In this document: positions 45,584-54,662 of the stretch, in pieces | How positions within the stretch are numbered: position 1 is the stretch's first letter | Layout: the number at the start of each line of letters is the position of its first letter | NCBI GenBank assembly: GCA_002304345.1 | Contig: NEUU01000005.1 | Location: 62,001-126,000 of the forward strand | Source of the DNA: Verrucomicrobia bacterium Tous-C9LFEB | Lineage (GTDB): Bacteria > Verrucomicrobiota > Verrucomicrobiia > Methylacidiphilales > UBA1321 | Reading direction: 5' to 3' | Length of the DNA stretch: 64,000 nt | The notes under the pieces: model-generated | Told to the model about the DNA's origin: nothing | Seen by the model: the letters and a program-made list of their open reading frames with translations, nothing else | Database searches by the model: none | Position numbers and translations under genes: made by a program

Positions 45584-48343
45584 ATGACTTCCGCCGAGAT
45601 CCGCCAGAGCTTTTTAGACTTTTTCAAGGAACAACAGCACACCATCGTGCCGTCGTCGAGCCTGCTGCCCGACTCGCCTAACCTGTTGTTCACCAACGCC
45701 GGGATGAACCAATTCGTCCCCATTTTCCTCGGCAATTCCCCCTGTCCCTACACCCCTGGCCGCGCCGCGGACACGCAGAAATGCATTCGCGCCGGTGGCA
45801 AGCACAACGATCTCGAGGACGTCGGTTTCGACACCTACCACCACACTTTTTTCGAGATGCTCGGCAATTGGTCCTTCGGCAACTACTTCAAGCAGGAAGC
45901 CATTGCCTGGGCGTGGGAGCTGGTCGTCAACCGCTGGAAGTTCCCCGCCAACCGCGTGTACGCCACCGTGTACAAGCCCGATCCGAGCAAGGGCGACCCC
46001 GCCGAGTTCGACCAGGAAGCGTATGACGCGTGGGCCAAGATTTTCAAAGCCGCTGGGCTCGATCCCGCCGTCCACATCAAGAACGGCAACAAGAAGGACA
46101 ATTTCTGGATGATGGGCGAAACCGGCCCGTGCGGTCCGTGCTCCGAGCTTCACATCGACCTGACGCCGAAGGGCGACACCAAGGGTTCGCTCGTCAACGC
46201 CGGCGACGCGCGTTGCATCGAGATCTGGAATCTCGTGTTCATTCAGTTCAACGCGAACGCGGATGGCACCTTCACCCCGCTCCCGGCCAAGCACGTCGAC
46301 ACCGGCATGGGCTTCGAGCGCGTGACGTCGATCATGCAATGCACGAAGGGCTTCACCACCTTCGAGGCGAACATCAGCAATTACGAGACCGACATTTTCC
46401 GGCCGATCTTCGACGCGATTGAAAAGCTCACCGGCAAGAAATACGCCTCCACATTGCCCGCGCCCGGCGCGATCCAGCTCAGCGAGCAGGAAAAGGTCGA
46501 CGTCGCGTTCCGCGTCATCGCCGATCACATCCGCACGCTCAGTTTTTCCATTGCCGACGGCATCATCCCCAGCAACGAAGGCCGCGGCTATGTCTTGCGC
46601 CGCATCCTGCGCCGCGCGGTCCGTTACGGTCGCAATCTCGGCCTGCACGAGCCCTTCCTCTTCAAGCTGGTGGAAGTACTCGTCGACACGATGAGCTCCA
46701 TTTTCCCCGAGATCAAAACCCGCCGCGCGGTCGTGGAAAAAACGATTCATGGCGAAGAAGAGAGCTTCATCAAGACGCTCGAACACGGCATCGCCCTTTT
46801 TGAGGAGGCCGCCAAGCGCGCTATCAAATTAACAGCGTCAACTTCTTCGATCATTTCGGGCGACGACGCCTTCAAGCTGTACGACACCTACGGTTTCCCG
46901 CTTGATTTGACGCAGCTCATGGCGCGCGAACGCGGACTCGCGGTCGATGGCGACGGCTTCGACAAATTGATGGAAGTCCAGCGCGCCCGTTCACAGGCCG
47001 CGCAGAAACGCGAAGTCATCACCGTCAGCATCGACAGCGGCGGCAAGGCCACCGAGTTCGTCGGTTACGACAAGCTCGAGCTGCAGGCCAACGTCGTGGC
47101 CGTCGATAGCGACGTTCTCATCGCGGAGAAGAGTCCCTTCTACGCCACTCTTGGCGGTCAGGTCGGAGACACCGGTCATGTGGAATTTTTCGGCAATACG
47201 TTTGCCGTCGTCGACACGCAGAAATCGCCCGAAGGTGCGATCCTGCACAAGCTCGACAAGTCGGCCGCCATTCCGAAGGACGCCCCCGTTGTCCTCAAGG
47301 TCGACACCGTCCGCCGCGCGCGCATCGAGGCGCACCACTCCGGCACGCACCTCATGCACTGGGCGTTGCGCAAGGTGCTCGGCACCAGCGTCGGCCAGAA
47401 GGGTTCCTATGTCGGACCGGATCGCCTGCGTTTCGATTTCTCTTATTCCGAAGCGATGACGCCGGATCAGATCGCGGAAGTCGAACGCCTCGTCAATGAA
47501 CGCGTGGACGCGAACGACACCGTGAAGTGGGAAGAGCGCCCCTACAAGGAAGTGAAGGGCGACGCCAGCATCATGCAATTTTTCGGCGACAAATACGGCG
47601 AGTCCGTGCGCGTAGTTTCCATCGGCGATTACTCCAAGGAACTCTGCGGCGGTACGCACGTGCGCGAGACCGGCAAGATTGGTTTCTTCAAGCTCCTCTC
47701 CGAAGGCGCGATCGCGGCGGGTATCCGTCGTATCGAAGCCGTCACGGGCCGCGCGCTCATCGATCACGTGCATGGCGAACTGCGCAAGCAGGAGGAGCGT
47801 CACTCGCTCCTGAAAAAGCGCCGCATCGATCTCGCCATGCTCAAGTCCTTTGAGGATTCCGCCTCGCCGCTCGCGGCGTGGAAATCGTTCTCCGCGCGCC
47901 AGAGCGAACTCGAAAAACTCGAGAGCGACGTGCGCGAATGGGAAAAGCAACAGGCCAAGGACCAGGCCGCCAACTGGCAGAAGGATGCCTCCGCTCAAGC
48001 TGCGGAACTCATCGCAGCCGCCAAGGAAAAGAACGGCGTGCCGTATCTCGCCCTCGCGCTCAATGAAGGGCCCGGCGCGTATCTTCCCGTGCTGGTCGAC
48101 GCGATCAAGGCGCAGTGGCAGGGCGTGCTCGTTCTCGGTCGTCGCGATGGCGAAAAGGCCGCGCTCATCGCCAGCGTGGCACCCGCTTTCACGAAAAAAG
48201 TTCAGGCTGGCAAGTTGATCCAGGCCATCGCCCCCATCATCGGCGGCAAGGGCGGCGGTCGTCCCGAGCTCGCGCAGGGTGGCGGCACGCATCCGGAAAA
48301 GCTGGCCGAAGCCCTCGCCAAAGTGGAGGGATTGATTGGGTAA
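45584..48343 (+). CDS. alaS: Alanine-tRNA ligase
   Basis: The 919-aa enzyme charges tRNA-Ala. The start at 45584 gives MTSAEIRQSFLDFF, the family N-terminus; the longer frame adds 15 non-family residues. Visible signatures are LFTNAGMNQFVPIF, KCIRAGGKHNDLEDVG, EMLGNWSFG and TGPCGPCSE in the catalytic core. The editing domain has HHSGTHLMH and CGGTHVRETG, and the C-terminal DHHA1 domain has GGKGGGRPELAQGGG. The length is slightly above the usual 870-880 aa. It is divergent from the metal-efflux operon. No T-box leader was recognised. Confidence 0.97.
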   Translation: MTSAEIRQSFLDFFKEQQHTIVPSSSLLPDSPNLLFTNAGMNQFVPIFLGNSPCPYTPGRAADTQKCIRAGGKHNDLEDVGFDTYHHTFFEMLGNWSFGNYFKQEAIAWAWELVVNRWKFPANRVYATVYKPDPSKGDPAEFDQEAYDAWAKIFKAAGLDPAVHIKNGNKKDNFWMMGETGPCGPCSELHIDLTPKGDTKGSLVNAGDARCIEIWNLVFIQFNANADGTFTPLPAKHVDTGMGFERVTSIMQCTKGFTTFEANISNYETDIFRPIFDAIEKLTGKKYASTLPAPGAIQLSEQEKVDVAFRVIADHIRTLSFSIADGIIPSNEGRGYVLRRILRRAVRYGRNLGLHEPFLFKLVEVLVDTMSSIFPEIKTRRAVVEKTIHGEEESFIKTLEHGIALFEEAAKRAIKLTASTSSIISGDDAFKLYDTYGFPLDLTQLMARERGLAVDGDGFDKLMEVQRARSQAAQKREVITVSIDSGGKATEFVGYDKLELQANVVAVDSDVLIAEKSPFYATLGGQVGDTGHVEFFGNTFAVVDTQKSPEGAILHKLDKSAAIPKDAPVVLKVDTVRRARIEAHHSGTHLMHWALRKVLGTSVGQKGSYVGPDRLRFDFSYSEAMTPDQIAEVERLVNERVDANDTVKWEERPYKEVKGDASIMQFFGDKYGESVRVVSIGDYSKELCGGTHVRETGKIGFFKLLSEGAIAAGIRRIEAVTGRALIDHVHGELRKQEERHSLLKKRRIDLAMLKSFEDSASPLAAWKSFSARQSELEKLESDVREWEKQQAKDQAANWQKDASAQAAELIAAAKEKNGVPYLALALNEGPGAYLPVLVDAIKAQWQGVLVLGRRDGEKAALIASVAPAFTKKVQAGKLIQAIAPIIGGKGGGRPELAQGGGTHPEKLAEALAKVEGLIG

Positions 48344-48433
48344 CGAAAGCGGCCTATGCTTTCGGACCTGACGCCGCCGCGTTTCTGACGAGTCGTGGCG
48401 GACGTTGGTCGATCTCCCGACGAATTGACTGCC

Positions 48434-49675
48434 ATGAAAAAGAAGAAGCCTCTCGCTCCCGTTTCCAAGACCACGCGCGGATTTAATTCCATTCCCGAGG
48501 TGTTGGCCGACCTCAAGCGCGGTCGCATGATCATTGTCGTCGACGATGAAGACCGCGAGAACGAAGGCGATCTCATCATGGCCGCCAGCAAGGCCACGCC
48601 GAAGGCGATCAATTTCATGACCAAGTTTGGCCGCGGCCTCGTCTGCGCCCCGGTCACGCAGGAACGCGCCAAGCAGCTCGGTTTGAATCGCATGGTCGCG
48701 GAAAATCGCGAGAGCTTCAAAACCGACTTCACCGTTTCCGTCGACGGCGCGCCCAAGCACGGCGTCACCACGGGTATCAGCGCGTCCGATCGCGCCAAGG
48801 CAATCCAACTCTGCGCCAGTTCCAAGACCGATCCCACCGATCTCGTTCAGCCCGGTCACATTTTCCCGCTGCAAGCCAAGCCCGGCGGCGTGCTCCAGCG
48901 CGCGGGTCATACGGAAGCGGCGGTCGACCTCGCCCGCCTCGCGGGACTCGATCCCTCCGGCGTGCTCTGCGAAATTCTGAATGAAGACGGTACCATGGCC
49001 CGCGTGCCGGATCTCCACAAATTCCGCAAGCAGCACAAGCTGAAGATGTGCACCATCCTCGACCTCATCGAGTACCGCCGTCGCAGTGAGAAGTTGATTG
49101 AGCTCGAGCAGCGCGTGAAATTGCCCACCGATTATGGCGATTTCGACCTCTGCATGTACCACTCCAACGTGGACGGTCAGCACCACTTCGCGCTCGTCAA
49201 GGGCGACATCGCCGGGGACAAGCCCGTCCTCGTGCGCGTCCACAGCGAATGCTTTACCGGCGACATCTTCGGCTCGCAGCGTTGCGACTGCGGTCCGCAA
49301 CTCCACGCCGCCTTGCGCGCGATTGAAAAAGCGGGCGCGGGCGTGCTCGTCTACATGCGGCAGGAAGGTCGCGGCATCGGCATCGTCGCGAAGATTCACG
49401 CCTACAAGCTGCAGGAAAAGGGACTCGATACCGTCGAAGCGAATTTGAAGCTCGGTTTCGGTTCCGATCTCCGCGAGTACGGTCACGGCGCGCAAATCTT
49501 GTTCGACCTTGGCGTGCGCAAGATTCGCCTCCTCACGAACAACCCGAAGAAGGTTGTCGGTCTCGCCGGGTACGGACTCAAGATCACCGAAACCGTGCCG
49601 ATTCGCGTCGCGCCGAATGCGCACAACCAGAAATATCTCAGCACGAAAAAACTCAAGATGGGGCACCTCTTGTAG
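48434..49675 (+). CDS. ribBA: Bifunctional DHBP synthase / GTP cyclohydrolase II
   Basis: The 413-aa fusion supplies both precursors of riboflavin. The N-terminal half (about 1-210) is 3,4-dihydroxy-2-butanone 4-phosphate synthase: [44 protein letters not shown]. The C-terminal half is GTP cyclohydrolase II with the zinc cysteines in [17 protein letters not shown], the catalytic loop [17 protein letters not shown] and [10 protein letters not shown]. The start at 48434 ([10 protein letters not shown]) is preferred over an upstream GTG. It opens the + strand run alaS-ribBA-ribH-nusB-ftsY-ribD. No FMN riboswitch was recognised in its 90-bp leader. Confidence 0.96.
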   Translation: MKKKKPLAPVSKTTRGFNSIPEVLADLKRGRMIIVVDDEDRENEGDLIMAASKATPKAINFMTKFGRGLVCAPVTQERAKQLGLNRMVAENRESFKTDFTVSVDGAPKHGVTTGISASDRAKAIQLCASSKTDPTDLVQPGHIFPLQAKPGGVLQRAGHTEAAVDLARLAGLDPSGVLCEILNEDGTMARVPDLHKFRKQHKLKMCTILDLIEYRRRSEKLIELEQRVKLPTDYGDFDLCMYHSNVDGQHHFALVKGDIAGDKPVLVRVHSECFTGDIFGSQRCDCGPQLHAALRAIEKAGAGVLVYMRQEGRGIGIVAKIHAYKLQEKGLDTVEANLKLGFGSDLREYGHGAQILFDLGVRKIRLLTNNPKKVVGLAGYGLKITETVPIRVAPNAHNQKYLSTKKLKMGHLL

Positions 49676-49764
49676 AGGAAAATCCGAATTTCGAATCTTC
49701 CCACTGTCCCATCCTCTCCCCCTGCCTTTCACCGAAAACCTCGAACCTCGAACTGAAAACTCTC

Positions 49765-50202
49765 ATGTCTTACCACATTGGCATCGTCGTCAGCCGCTTC
49801 AACGAGGAATACACCGAAGCGTTGCTCCAGTCCGCGCTGAAGGAACTCACCAAGCAGGCCGTGTCCGTTGTGCGCGTTCCCGGGGCGTATGAAATTCCGC
49901 TTCAGGTCCAACGCCTTGCCAAGTCGAAGAAGTTCGACGTCGTGATCGCCCTCGGCGTCATCTGGCAGGGCCAGACCTCGCACGCGGCGGAGATCGGTCG
50001 CGCCGTCACCGACGCTCTCATGCGCATCACGCTCGATACGGGCGTGCCGATCATTCATCAGGTGCTTGGACTCAAGACCGACGCCGAAGCGCGCGCCCGT
50101 TGCATGGGCAAAAAATTAAACCGCGGCATTGAGGCCGCTCACGCCGCCATTGAAATGGCGGGCGTCAATCAATCGAAAATCACGTTCCAGAAGGGAAGCT
50201 AA
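49765..50202 (+). CDS. ribH: 6,7-dimethyl-8-ribityllumazine synthase
   Basis: This 145-aa protein catalyses the penultimate step of riboflavin synthesis and usually forms a 60-mer shell or decamer. Motifs: IGIVVSRFNEEYTEALL, VPGAYEIPL, ALGVIWQGQTSHAAEI, and GVPIIHQVLGLKTDAEA with RC and the helix AAIEMA. The usual catalytic histidine falls in the TSHAAEI segment. It lies 89 bp after ribBA. The stop codon is immediately followed by an inverted-repeat element that runs up to the nusB start. Confidence 0.95.
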   Translation: MSYHIGIVVSRFNEEYTEALLQSALKELTKQAVSVVRVPGAYEIPLQVQRLAKSKKFDVVIALGVIWQGQTSHAAEIGRAVTDALMRITLDTGVPIIHQVLGLKTDAEARARCMGKKLNRGIEAAHAAIEMAGVNQSKITFQKGS

Positions 50203-50419
50203 GCAGGTTGCTGCAAAAGTCCCGTGGCGACGACGCTGTCAATTGCGGTGTACGCGGCGCGGAGAGAATGAGGAGAATATTGAAATGCACTATTTGACGA
50301 ATGAACGACAAAGCCAGGCACCGCAAGAGACAGCGGCCCGAAGGGTTGCCTTGCTATCGGATGCCAGTTTAAAACTAACCGTCTGCAACGTCGCCCGCGC
50401 GATTTCTGCAGCGGCCTGC
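50203..50419. mobile_element. 217-bp inverted-repeat element between ribH and nusB
   Basis: The ends GCAGGTTGCTGCAAAAGT and, in reverse complement, GCAGGCCGCTGCAGAAAT match at about 15 of 18 positions, with weaker pairing further in around GGCGACG. The element is flanked by TAA on both sides; the left TAA is the ribH stop codon. It contains no convincing gene. It may be a small nonautonomous transposable element or a structured leader RNA of nusB. Confidence 0.45.
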
Positions 50420-50423
50420 TAAT

Positions 50424-50867
50424 ATGGGAGTCCGCCGAGCCGGGCGCGAATGCGCCGTTCAATTTTTGTATCAACTCGATCTTTGTCCCGAGAAAAACTG
50501 GGAGAAGGTGTTGCTCGCCCATTGGAAACTGAGCGAGCCGTCCAAGTCCACCCAGGATTTTGCCGAGGGACTCATCCGTGGCGTCATGGGAAAGCTTCCC
50601 GAGCTGGACGCGAAGATCAAGACCCTCGCCGACAACTGGGACTTCAACCGCCTCGCTGCCGTCGATCGCAATATCCTGCGCCTCGCGATTTACGAGATGC
50701 TCTACCGCGAGGAAATTCCTCCCGTTGTCTCCATCAACGAAGCCATTGAAATCGCCAAGCGTTTCAGCACCGAGGAATCCGGCAAATTCGTCAACGGCCT
50801 CCTCGATCGCGTGAAGAAGGAACTTCTCCGTCCCGCACGCCACGCCTCCGGCGGTAACGAATCCTGA
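50424..50867 (+). CDS. nusB: Transcription antitermination factor NusB
   Basis: This 147-aa all-helical RNA-binding protein acts with NusE/S10 at boxA sites in ribosomal RNA operons. It begins RRAGRECAVQFLYQLDL, the NusB N-terminal arginine-rich helix. It continues with FAEGLIRGVMGKLPELDAKIK, the core DRNILRLAIYEMLYREEIPPVVSINEAIEIAKRF and GKFVNGLLDRV. The ATG lies 4 bp after the right end of an inverted-repeat element, so no normal ribosome site is present. It sits 16 bp before ftsY. Confidence 0.95.
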   Translation: MGVRRAGRECAVQFLYQLDLCPEKNWEKVLLAHWKLSEPSKSTQDFAEGLIRGVMGKLPELDAKIKTLADNWDFNRLAAVDRNILRLAIYEMLYREEIPPVVSINEAIEIAKRFSTEESGKFVNGLLDRVKKELLRPARHASGGNES

Positions 50868-50883
50868 TCGCTTTCTTCCATCC

Positions 50884-51729
50884 ATGAGCTTCTGGCGTAA
50901 ACTCGTCACCAAATTCGTTCCGAAGTTCGGCGAGCGCGTCGACTGGGAAGCGCTCCTGCTGGAGGCCGATCTCGGCCTGCCGCTCACGCTCAAGATCGTC
51001 GCGCAGCTCGAAGAGCAGGGGGTCGAACGTGATTTCGAAAAAGGCCAGCAATGGCTCCGCACCTACTTAAAGGAACTGCTCAAGCCCACCCCGCAGCCGA
51101 AAATCACCGACAAGCCTGAGGTTGTTCTCATGATCGGCGTCAACGGCAGCGGCAAGACCACCACCACCGCCAAGCTCGCGCACAGCGCGCACAAGCACGG
51201 CCGGAAAGTCATGTTCGGCGCGGCGGATACTTTCCGCGCGGCGGCGGTCGATCAATTGCAAGTCTGGGCCGATCGCCTCCACGTTCCGGTGATCAGTGGC
51301 AAGCACGGTGCTGATCCCGCCAGCGTCGCGTACCAGTCGATTGACGCCGCGCATGCGCAAGGCATCGATCTCCTCATCGTCGACACCGCCGGTCGTCAGG
51401 CGAATAAAAACAATCTCCTGCAGGAACTCGCCAAGGTGAAACGTGCGTTGCAAAAACGCGCCGCCAACGCCCCGCACCATAGCTGGCTCGTGGTCGATGC
51501 TACCACGGGCAATAACATCATCAATCAGGCCCGCGAATTTCATCAGGCCGTCGGCCTCACCGGTCTCATCATGACCAAGCTCGACGGCTCCGCCAAGGGG
51601 GGCATGGTCGCCGCGGTTCGCGAGGAAATCGGTCTGCCGACGCTCTACCTCGGTCGCGGCGAAAAGCCCGAAGACCTCGAGCCGTTTGATGCCGCGAAGT
51701 TCGTCGACGAATTCTTCCAGGCAGCGTGA
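50884..51729 (+). CDS. ftsY: Signal recognition particle receptor FtsY
   Basis: This 281-aa SRP GTPase docks ribosomes with nascent membrane proteins at the translocon. N and G domains are present: MSFWRKLVTKF opening, GVNGSGKTTTTAKLA (P-loop, about 85-95), ADTFRAAAVDQL, DTAGR, and TKLDGSAKGG. The acidic A domain of the E. coli protein is absent; membrane binding probably uses the N-terminal amphipathic helix. It follows nusB after 16 bp. A class E hairpin begins right after its stop codon. Confidence 0.95.
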   Translation: MSFWRKLVTKFVPKFGERVDWEALLLEADLGLPLTLKIVAQLEEQGVERDFEKGQQWLRTYLKELLKPTPQPKITDKPEVVLMIGVNGSGKTTTTAKLAHSAHKHGRKVMFGAADTFRAAAVDQLQVWADRLHVPVISGKHGADPASVAYQSIDAAHAQGIDLLIVDTAGRQANKNNLLQELAKVKRALQKRAANAPHHSWLVVDATTGNNIINQAREFHQAVGLTGLIMTKLDGSAKGGMVAAVREEIGLPTLYLGRGEKPEDLEPFDAAKFVDEFFQAA

Positions 51730-51790
51730 CCAGCGTGACGCTGGACCCTGTAACGGCAGGGCTGAGCCCTGCGCGCCAGTAACGCTTCGC
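51730..51790. repeat. Class E repeat hairpins after the ftsY stop codon
   Basis: CCAGCGTGACGCTGG (51730-51744) begins at the base after the stop codon and is followed by ACCCTGTAACG. A second hairpin GCAGGGCTGAGCCCTGC (51756-51772) and CGCTTCGCCCG come next. The layout matches the region after lysC (7369). No T-run is present. Confidence 0.65.
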
Positions 51791-51825
51791 CCGATCTGGA
51801 GCTCTGGTGTAGCCGAAGCTCTAAG

Positions 51826-51893
51826 ATAGAGATGAATTTCAAATGCCGAAATCCTCTCTATCAAGAGGGGTGGCGCGGAGCGCCGGGGTGTGT
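51826..51893. repeat. Class B repeat, right-half copy
   Basis: The stretch ends TATCAAGAGGGGTGGCGCGG and AGCGCCGGGGTGTGT, nearly identical to the right arm of the copy at 60418-60535. The left arm is degenerate (GATAGAGATGAATTTC). It lies just upstream of ribD. Confidence 0.6.
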
Positions 51894-51905
51894 TAATAAA
51901 CAATC

Positions 51906-52934
51906 ATGTCTGCTGCCACCACCCGCGATCTCCTCTTCATGTCGCGTGCGCTCGAACTCGCGCAACGTGGCATTGGCTTGACCAATCCCAACCCACGAGT
52001 CGGAGCGGTCATCGTGCGCGCGGGTAAAATCATTGGTGAAGGCTATCACCAAAAAGCCGGACAACCGCATGCCGAGATCAACGCGATTGCCGACGCCAAA
52101 AAGCGCGGTGAGAAAATTTCCGGCGCGACGATTTACGTCACGCTCGAACCCTGCTGCACGCACGGTCGCACTCCGCCCTGCACCGACGCAATCAAGCGCG
52201 AAAAGTTGAAGCGCGTCGTCATCGGCGCGGTCGATCCCAATCCGCATCATGCCGGGCATGGACTCACGATCCTGCGCCGCGCAGGGATCTCCGTCACAAG
52301 CGGTGTTCTCGCGAAAGAATCAGCGGAACTCAATCGCGATTTCAACCACTGGATCACCACCGGCACACCGTGGGTTGTCGCCAAGATTGCCATGAGTCTC
52401 GATGGCCGCATCATGCCGCGCGAAGGGCGTTGGCTCACGGGACCGAAAGCGCGTCGCGTGGCGCACGAACTCCGCTGGCAGTCCGATGCGATTCTCGTCG
52501 GCGCGGAAACGGTTCGCGTCGATAATCCGCAACTCACCGTTCGACTCCCCGGTCGCAAAGGGAAGGTGCAACCGTGGCGCGTGGTGCTGACCCGCAGCGG
52601 CAAGCTCCCTCGCACGGCGCAGCTTTTCACCGACGAATTCAAAGAGCGCACGCTCGTCTTTCAAAGCACGCCCCTCAAACGGGTGCTGCAACAACTCGGC
52701 AAGCGAGGCGTGACGAATGTCCTGCTTGAAGGCGGTGGCAAACTCCTCGGCTCTGCGTTTGCGGCGGGCGTCGTCAATGAAATCGCCTTCTTTATTGCTC
52801 CGCAGATTGTCGGGCAAGGGCCTCAGGCCATCGTCCTGCCGCAGGGAAAAAAATGGGAAGCATCGATCCTCCCCGGTACTTTGACCGTCGAAAAAGTCGG
52901 CGTCGATTGCTTGGTGCGCGGCCGGGTGAAATAA
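51906..52934 (+). CDS. ribD: Bifunctional riboflavin deaminase/reductase
   Basis: This 342-aa enzyme carries out the two steps after GTP cyclohydrolase II. The deaminase domain (about 1-145) has the zinc motif HAEINAI with LEPCCTHGRTPPC. The reductase domain (about 150-342) has WVVAKIAMSLDGRI, ADAILVG-like SDAILVGAETVRVDNPQLTVR, and LLEGGGKLLGSAF. It is separated from ftsY by 176 bp of repeat DNA and so probably has its own promoter. Riboflavin synthase (ribE) is not in the window. Confidence 0.95.
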   Translation: MSAATTRDLLFMSRALELAQRGIGLTNPNPRVGAVIVRAGKIIGEGYHQKAGQPHAEINAIADAKKRGEKISGATIYVTLEPCCTHGRTPPCTDAIKREKLKRVVIGAVDPNPHHAGHGLTILRRAGISVTSGVLAKESAELNRDFNHWITTGTPWVVAKIAMSLDGRIMPREGRWLTGPKARRVAHELRWQSDAILVGAETVRVDNPQLTVRLPGRKGKVQPWRVVLTRSGKLPRTAQLFTDEFKERTLVFQSTPLKRVLQQLGKRGVTNVLLEGGGKLLGSAFAAGVVNEIAFFIAPQIVGQGPQAIVLPQGKKWEASILPGTLTVEKVGVDCLVRGRVK

Positions 52935-52998
52935 AGGCCACACACCCCGACACGTGAGAAGATTCGATTTACACAGTCTGATCTGTGAGGAAGTAAAC

Positions 52999-53137
52999 CG
53001 ATCCTTCGACAGGCTCAGGATGACGTGGAATGAAGGTAATGTCGTAGGGCCATCTTCACATCACACCAGAACTCCTCGCGATCATTTGAGATTGCCCCCC
53101 TCAACCCGTCATCCTGAGCTTGTCGAAGGATCGGTTG
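52999..53137. repeat. Pair of inverted class C repeats downstream of ribD
   Basis: CGATCCTTCGACAGGCTCAG followed by GATGACG (52999-53025) and the reverse-oriented copy CCGTCATCCTGAGCTTGTCG followed by AAGGATCGG (53106-53134) face each other across about 80 bp. Read as RNA they could form a long hairpin at the convergent 3' ends of ribD and xseA. The 231-bp gap holds only these, a fragment (ACACACCCCG) of the class B repeat at 52940, and no gene. Confidence 0.6.
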
Positions 53138-53165
53138 GGAGGGTTTTAAATGTACGGTGATCTGC

Positions 53166-54482
53166 TTACGTCTTTTCGGATCGCTCGATCTTCACACTCA
53201 ACTCACCCTTCGCCAAGCGCACGACCGCACTTTTCCCCACCAGCTTCGCATTCGCCTCGCGGATGATCTTGCCCTTCTCATCCAGCACAAGCGCGTAACC
53301 GCGCTGCAACGTCGCGGTGGGTCCCAGCGCGCGCAACCGCGCCTCCCATTGCGTGAGCTGTTCCTTGCGGTGTGTGATTGTCTGGCGCGGATCGACCGCC
53401 GACCAGCGCAGCAGCACTTTGTCGAGTTGATGCCGCCGATCCTCCACATTGCGGCGCAGGTTCGAGCGGAGCAAATCCGTGAGATCATCCACGCGCTGTT
53501 GCATCTGCTCGATTACGCGACGCGGTTCGCGAAAGACGTAGCTTTGGCGCAATTGTTCCCACCGGGCGCGACGTTCGCGCAGCATCCCCTGCACGGCCCG
53601 ATCCATCCGCTGGCGCAGCGCCGCAATTTCGTCTCGCCACTCCTGCCATTCGCGCGAGATCAGCTCGGCCGCAGCAGACGGTGTCGGCGCGCGCAAGTCG
53701 GCGACGAAATCCGCAATCGTGAAATCCGTTTCGTGGCCCACCGCTGAAATCGTCGGCAGCTCCGATGCTGCAATCGCGCGCGCCACGGTTTCCGTGTTGA
53801 ACTGCCAGAGATCTTCCAGACTGCCACCGCCGCGCGCCACCACGATCACTTCCACATTTTGCTCGCGGTTGAACGCCGCAATCGCTTCCGCGATTTCCGC
53901 CGCCGCGCCGTCGCCCTGCACGCGCACGCCATGGACGAGAATGCGAATGCCCGGCGCGCGTCGCTTCAGGATCTTGGTGAAGTCCTGCAACACGGCGCCC
54001 TGCAGCGACGTCACAATGCCAATCGTCTCCGGAAAAAAGGGCAACGCGCGTTTGCGGTCCGATTCGAAAAGTCCCTCCGCCGCGAGCTTACGCTTCAACG
54101 CCTCGAATTGTTCCTGCAGCGAGCCCTGCCCGCGTGGGCGCAGTTGCAGCACCTGAATCTGATATTGGCCGCGCGCCTCATAAACCGTGATCCGGCCCCG
54201 CGCCAACACGGCGAGTCCATCCTTCAGCGCGAAGCCCACGCGCGAGGCATCGCCCCGGAACATCACCGCGCTCAGCGTCGCGGTCGGGTCCTTTAGCGTG
54301 AAATAGAGATGGCCCGAACCCGGATTGCGGAAATTTGAAATCTCGCCCGTCACCCATACCTCGCCGACATTCTCCTCGAGAATTTCGCGGATGTATCCCG
54401 TGAGATCCGCGACCGTGTACGCGCTCTCCGCCGTTGAGCCGGGAGAGGCCGGTGTGTCGTCAGCGGTGAGGGAGAAGTCCAT
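53166..54482 (-). CDS. xseA: Exodeoxyribonuclease VII large subunit
   Basis: The 438-aa large subunit of ExoVII degrades single-stranded DNA in both directions. It starts with an OB-fold (YTVADLTGYIREILEENVGEVWVTGEISNF, in part; GHLYFTLKD), followed by FPETIGIVTSLQGAVLQDF, the catalytic GGGSLEDLWQFN and VGHETDFTIADFVADLRAPTPSAAAEL. A coiled coil follows and the end is GYALVLDEKGKIIREA. The ATG at 54482 is preferred; the frame opens 11 codons earlier. The small subunit xseB is not adjacent. Just upstream is an AT-rich inverted repeat. Confidence 0.94.
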   Translation of the reverse strand: MDFSLTADDTPASPGSTAESAYTVADLTGYIREILEENVGEVWVTGEISNFRNPGSGHLYFTLKDPTATLSAVMFRGDASRVGFALKDGLAVLARGRITVYEARGQYQIQVLQLRPRGQGSLQEQFEALKRKLAAEGLFESDRKRALPFFPETIGIVTSLQGAVLQDFTKILKRRAPGIRILVHGVRVQGDGAAAEIAEAIAAFNREQNVEVIVVARGGGSLEDLWQFNTETVARAIAASELPTISAVGHETDFTIADFVADLRAPTPSAAAELISREWQEWRDEIAALRQRMDRAVQGMLRERRARWEQLRQSYVFREPRRVIEQMQQRVDDLTDLLRSNLRRNVEDRRHQLDKVLLRWSAVDPRQTITHRKEQLTQWEARLRALGPTATLQRGYALVLDEKGKIIREANAKLVGKSAVVRLAKGELSVKIERSEKT

Positions 54483-54505
54483 AGGTGAAGTCAAATTGCA
54501 AAGGT

Positions 54506-54642
54506 CAAAAGTCAAAACGACAATTCAAAACTCAAATATAAAACGTTCAGTGAGGATGGCAACCTCTCGTCTGATTGCGGACACTCTCACGAAATTGGTG
54601 ATGGTAAAACTTTTGAATTTTAAACTGTCGTTTTGACTTTTG
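54506..54642. repeat. Inverted repeat upstream of xseA
   Basis: The 17-bp arms CAAAAGTCAAAACGACA (54506-54522) and TGTCGTTTTGACTTTTG (54626-54642) are exact complements around about 100 bp. The 180-bp AT-rich spacer between xseA and the YmdB-like gene holds no gene. It may carry the xseA promoter and, for the upstream transcript, a hairpin. Confidence 0.6.
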
Positions 54643-54662
54643 AGATTTGAAATTTGATTTCC

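Noticed and set aside
48344-48433. FMN riboswitch before ribBA
   Set aside because: The leader is only 90 bp and lacks the conserved FMN aptamer blocks; only a modest hairpin around 48372-48399 was seen.
46991-49732. 913-aa open frame on the minus strand across alaS and ribBA
   Set aside because: It overlaps two certain genes along its whole length and shows only low-complexity charged sequence.
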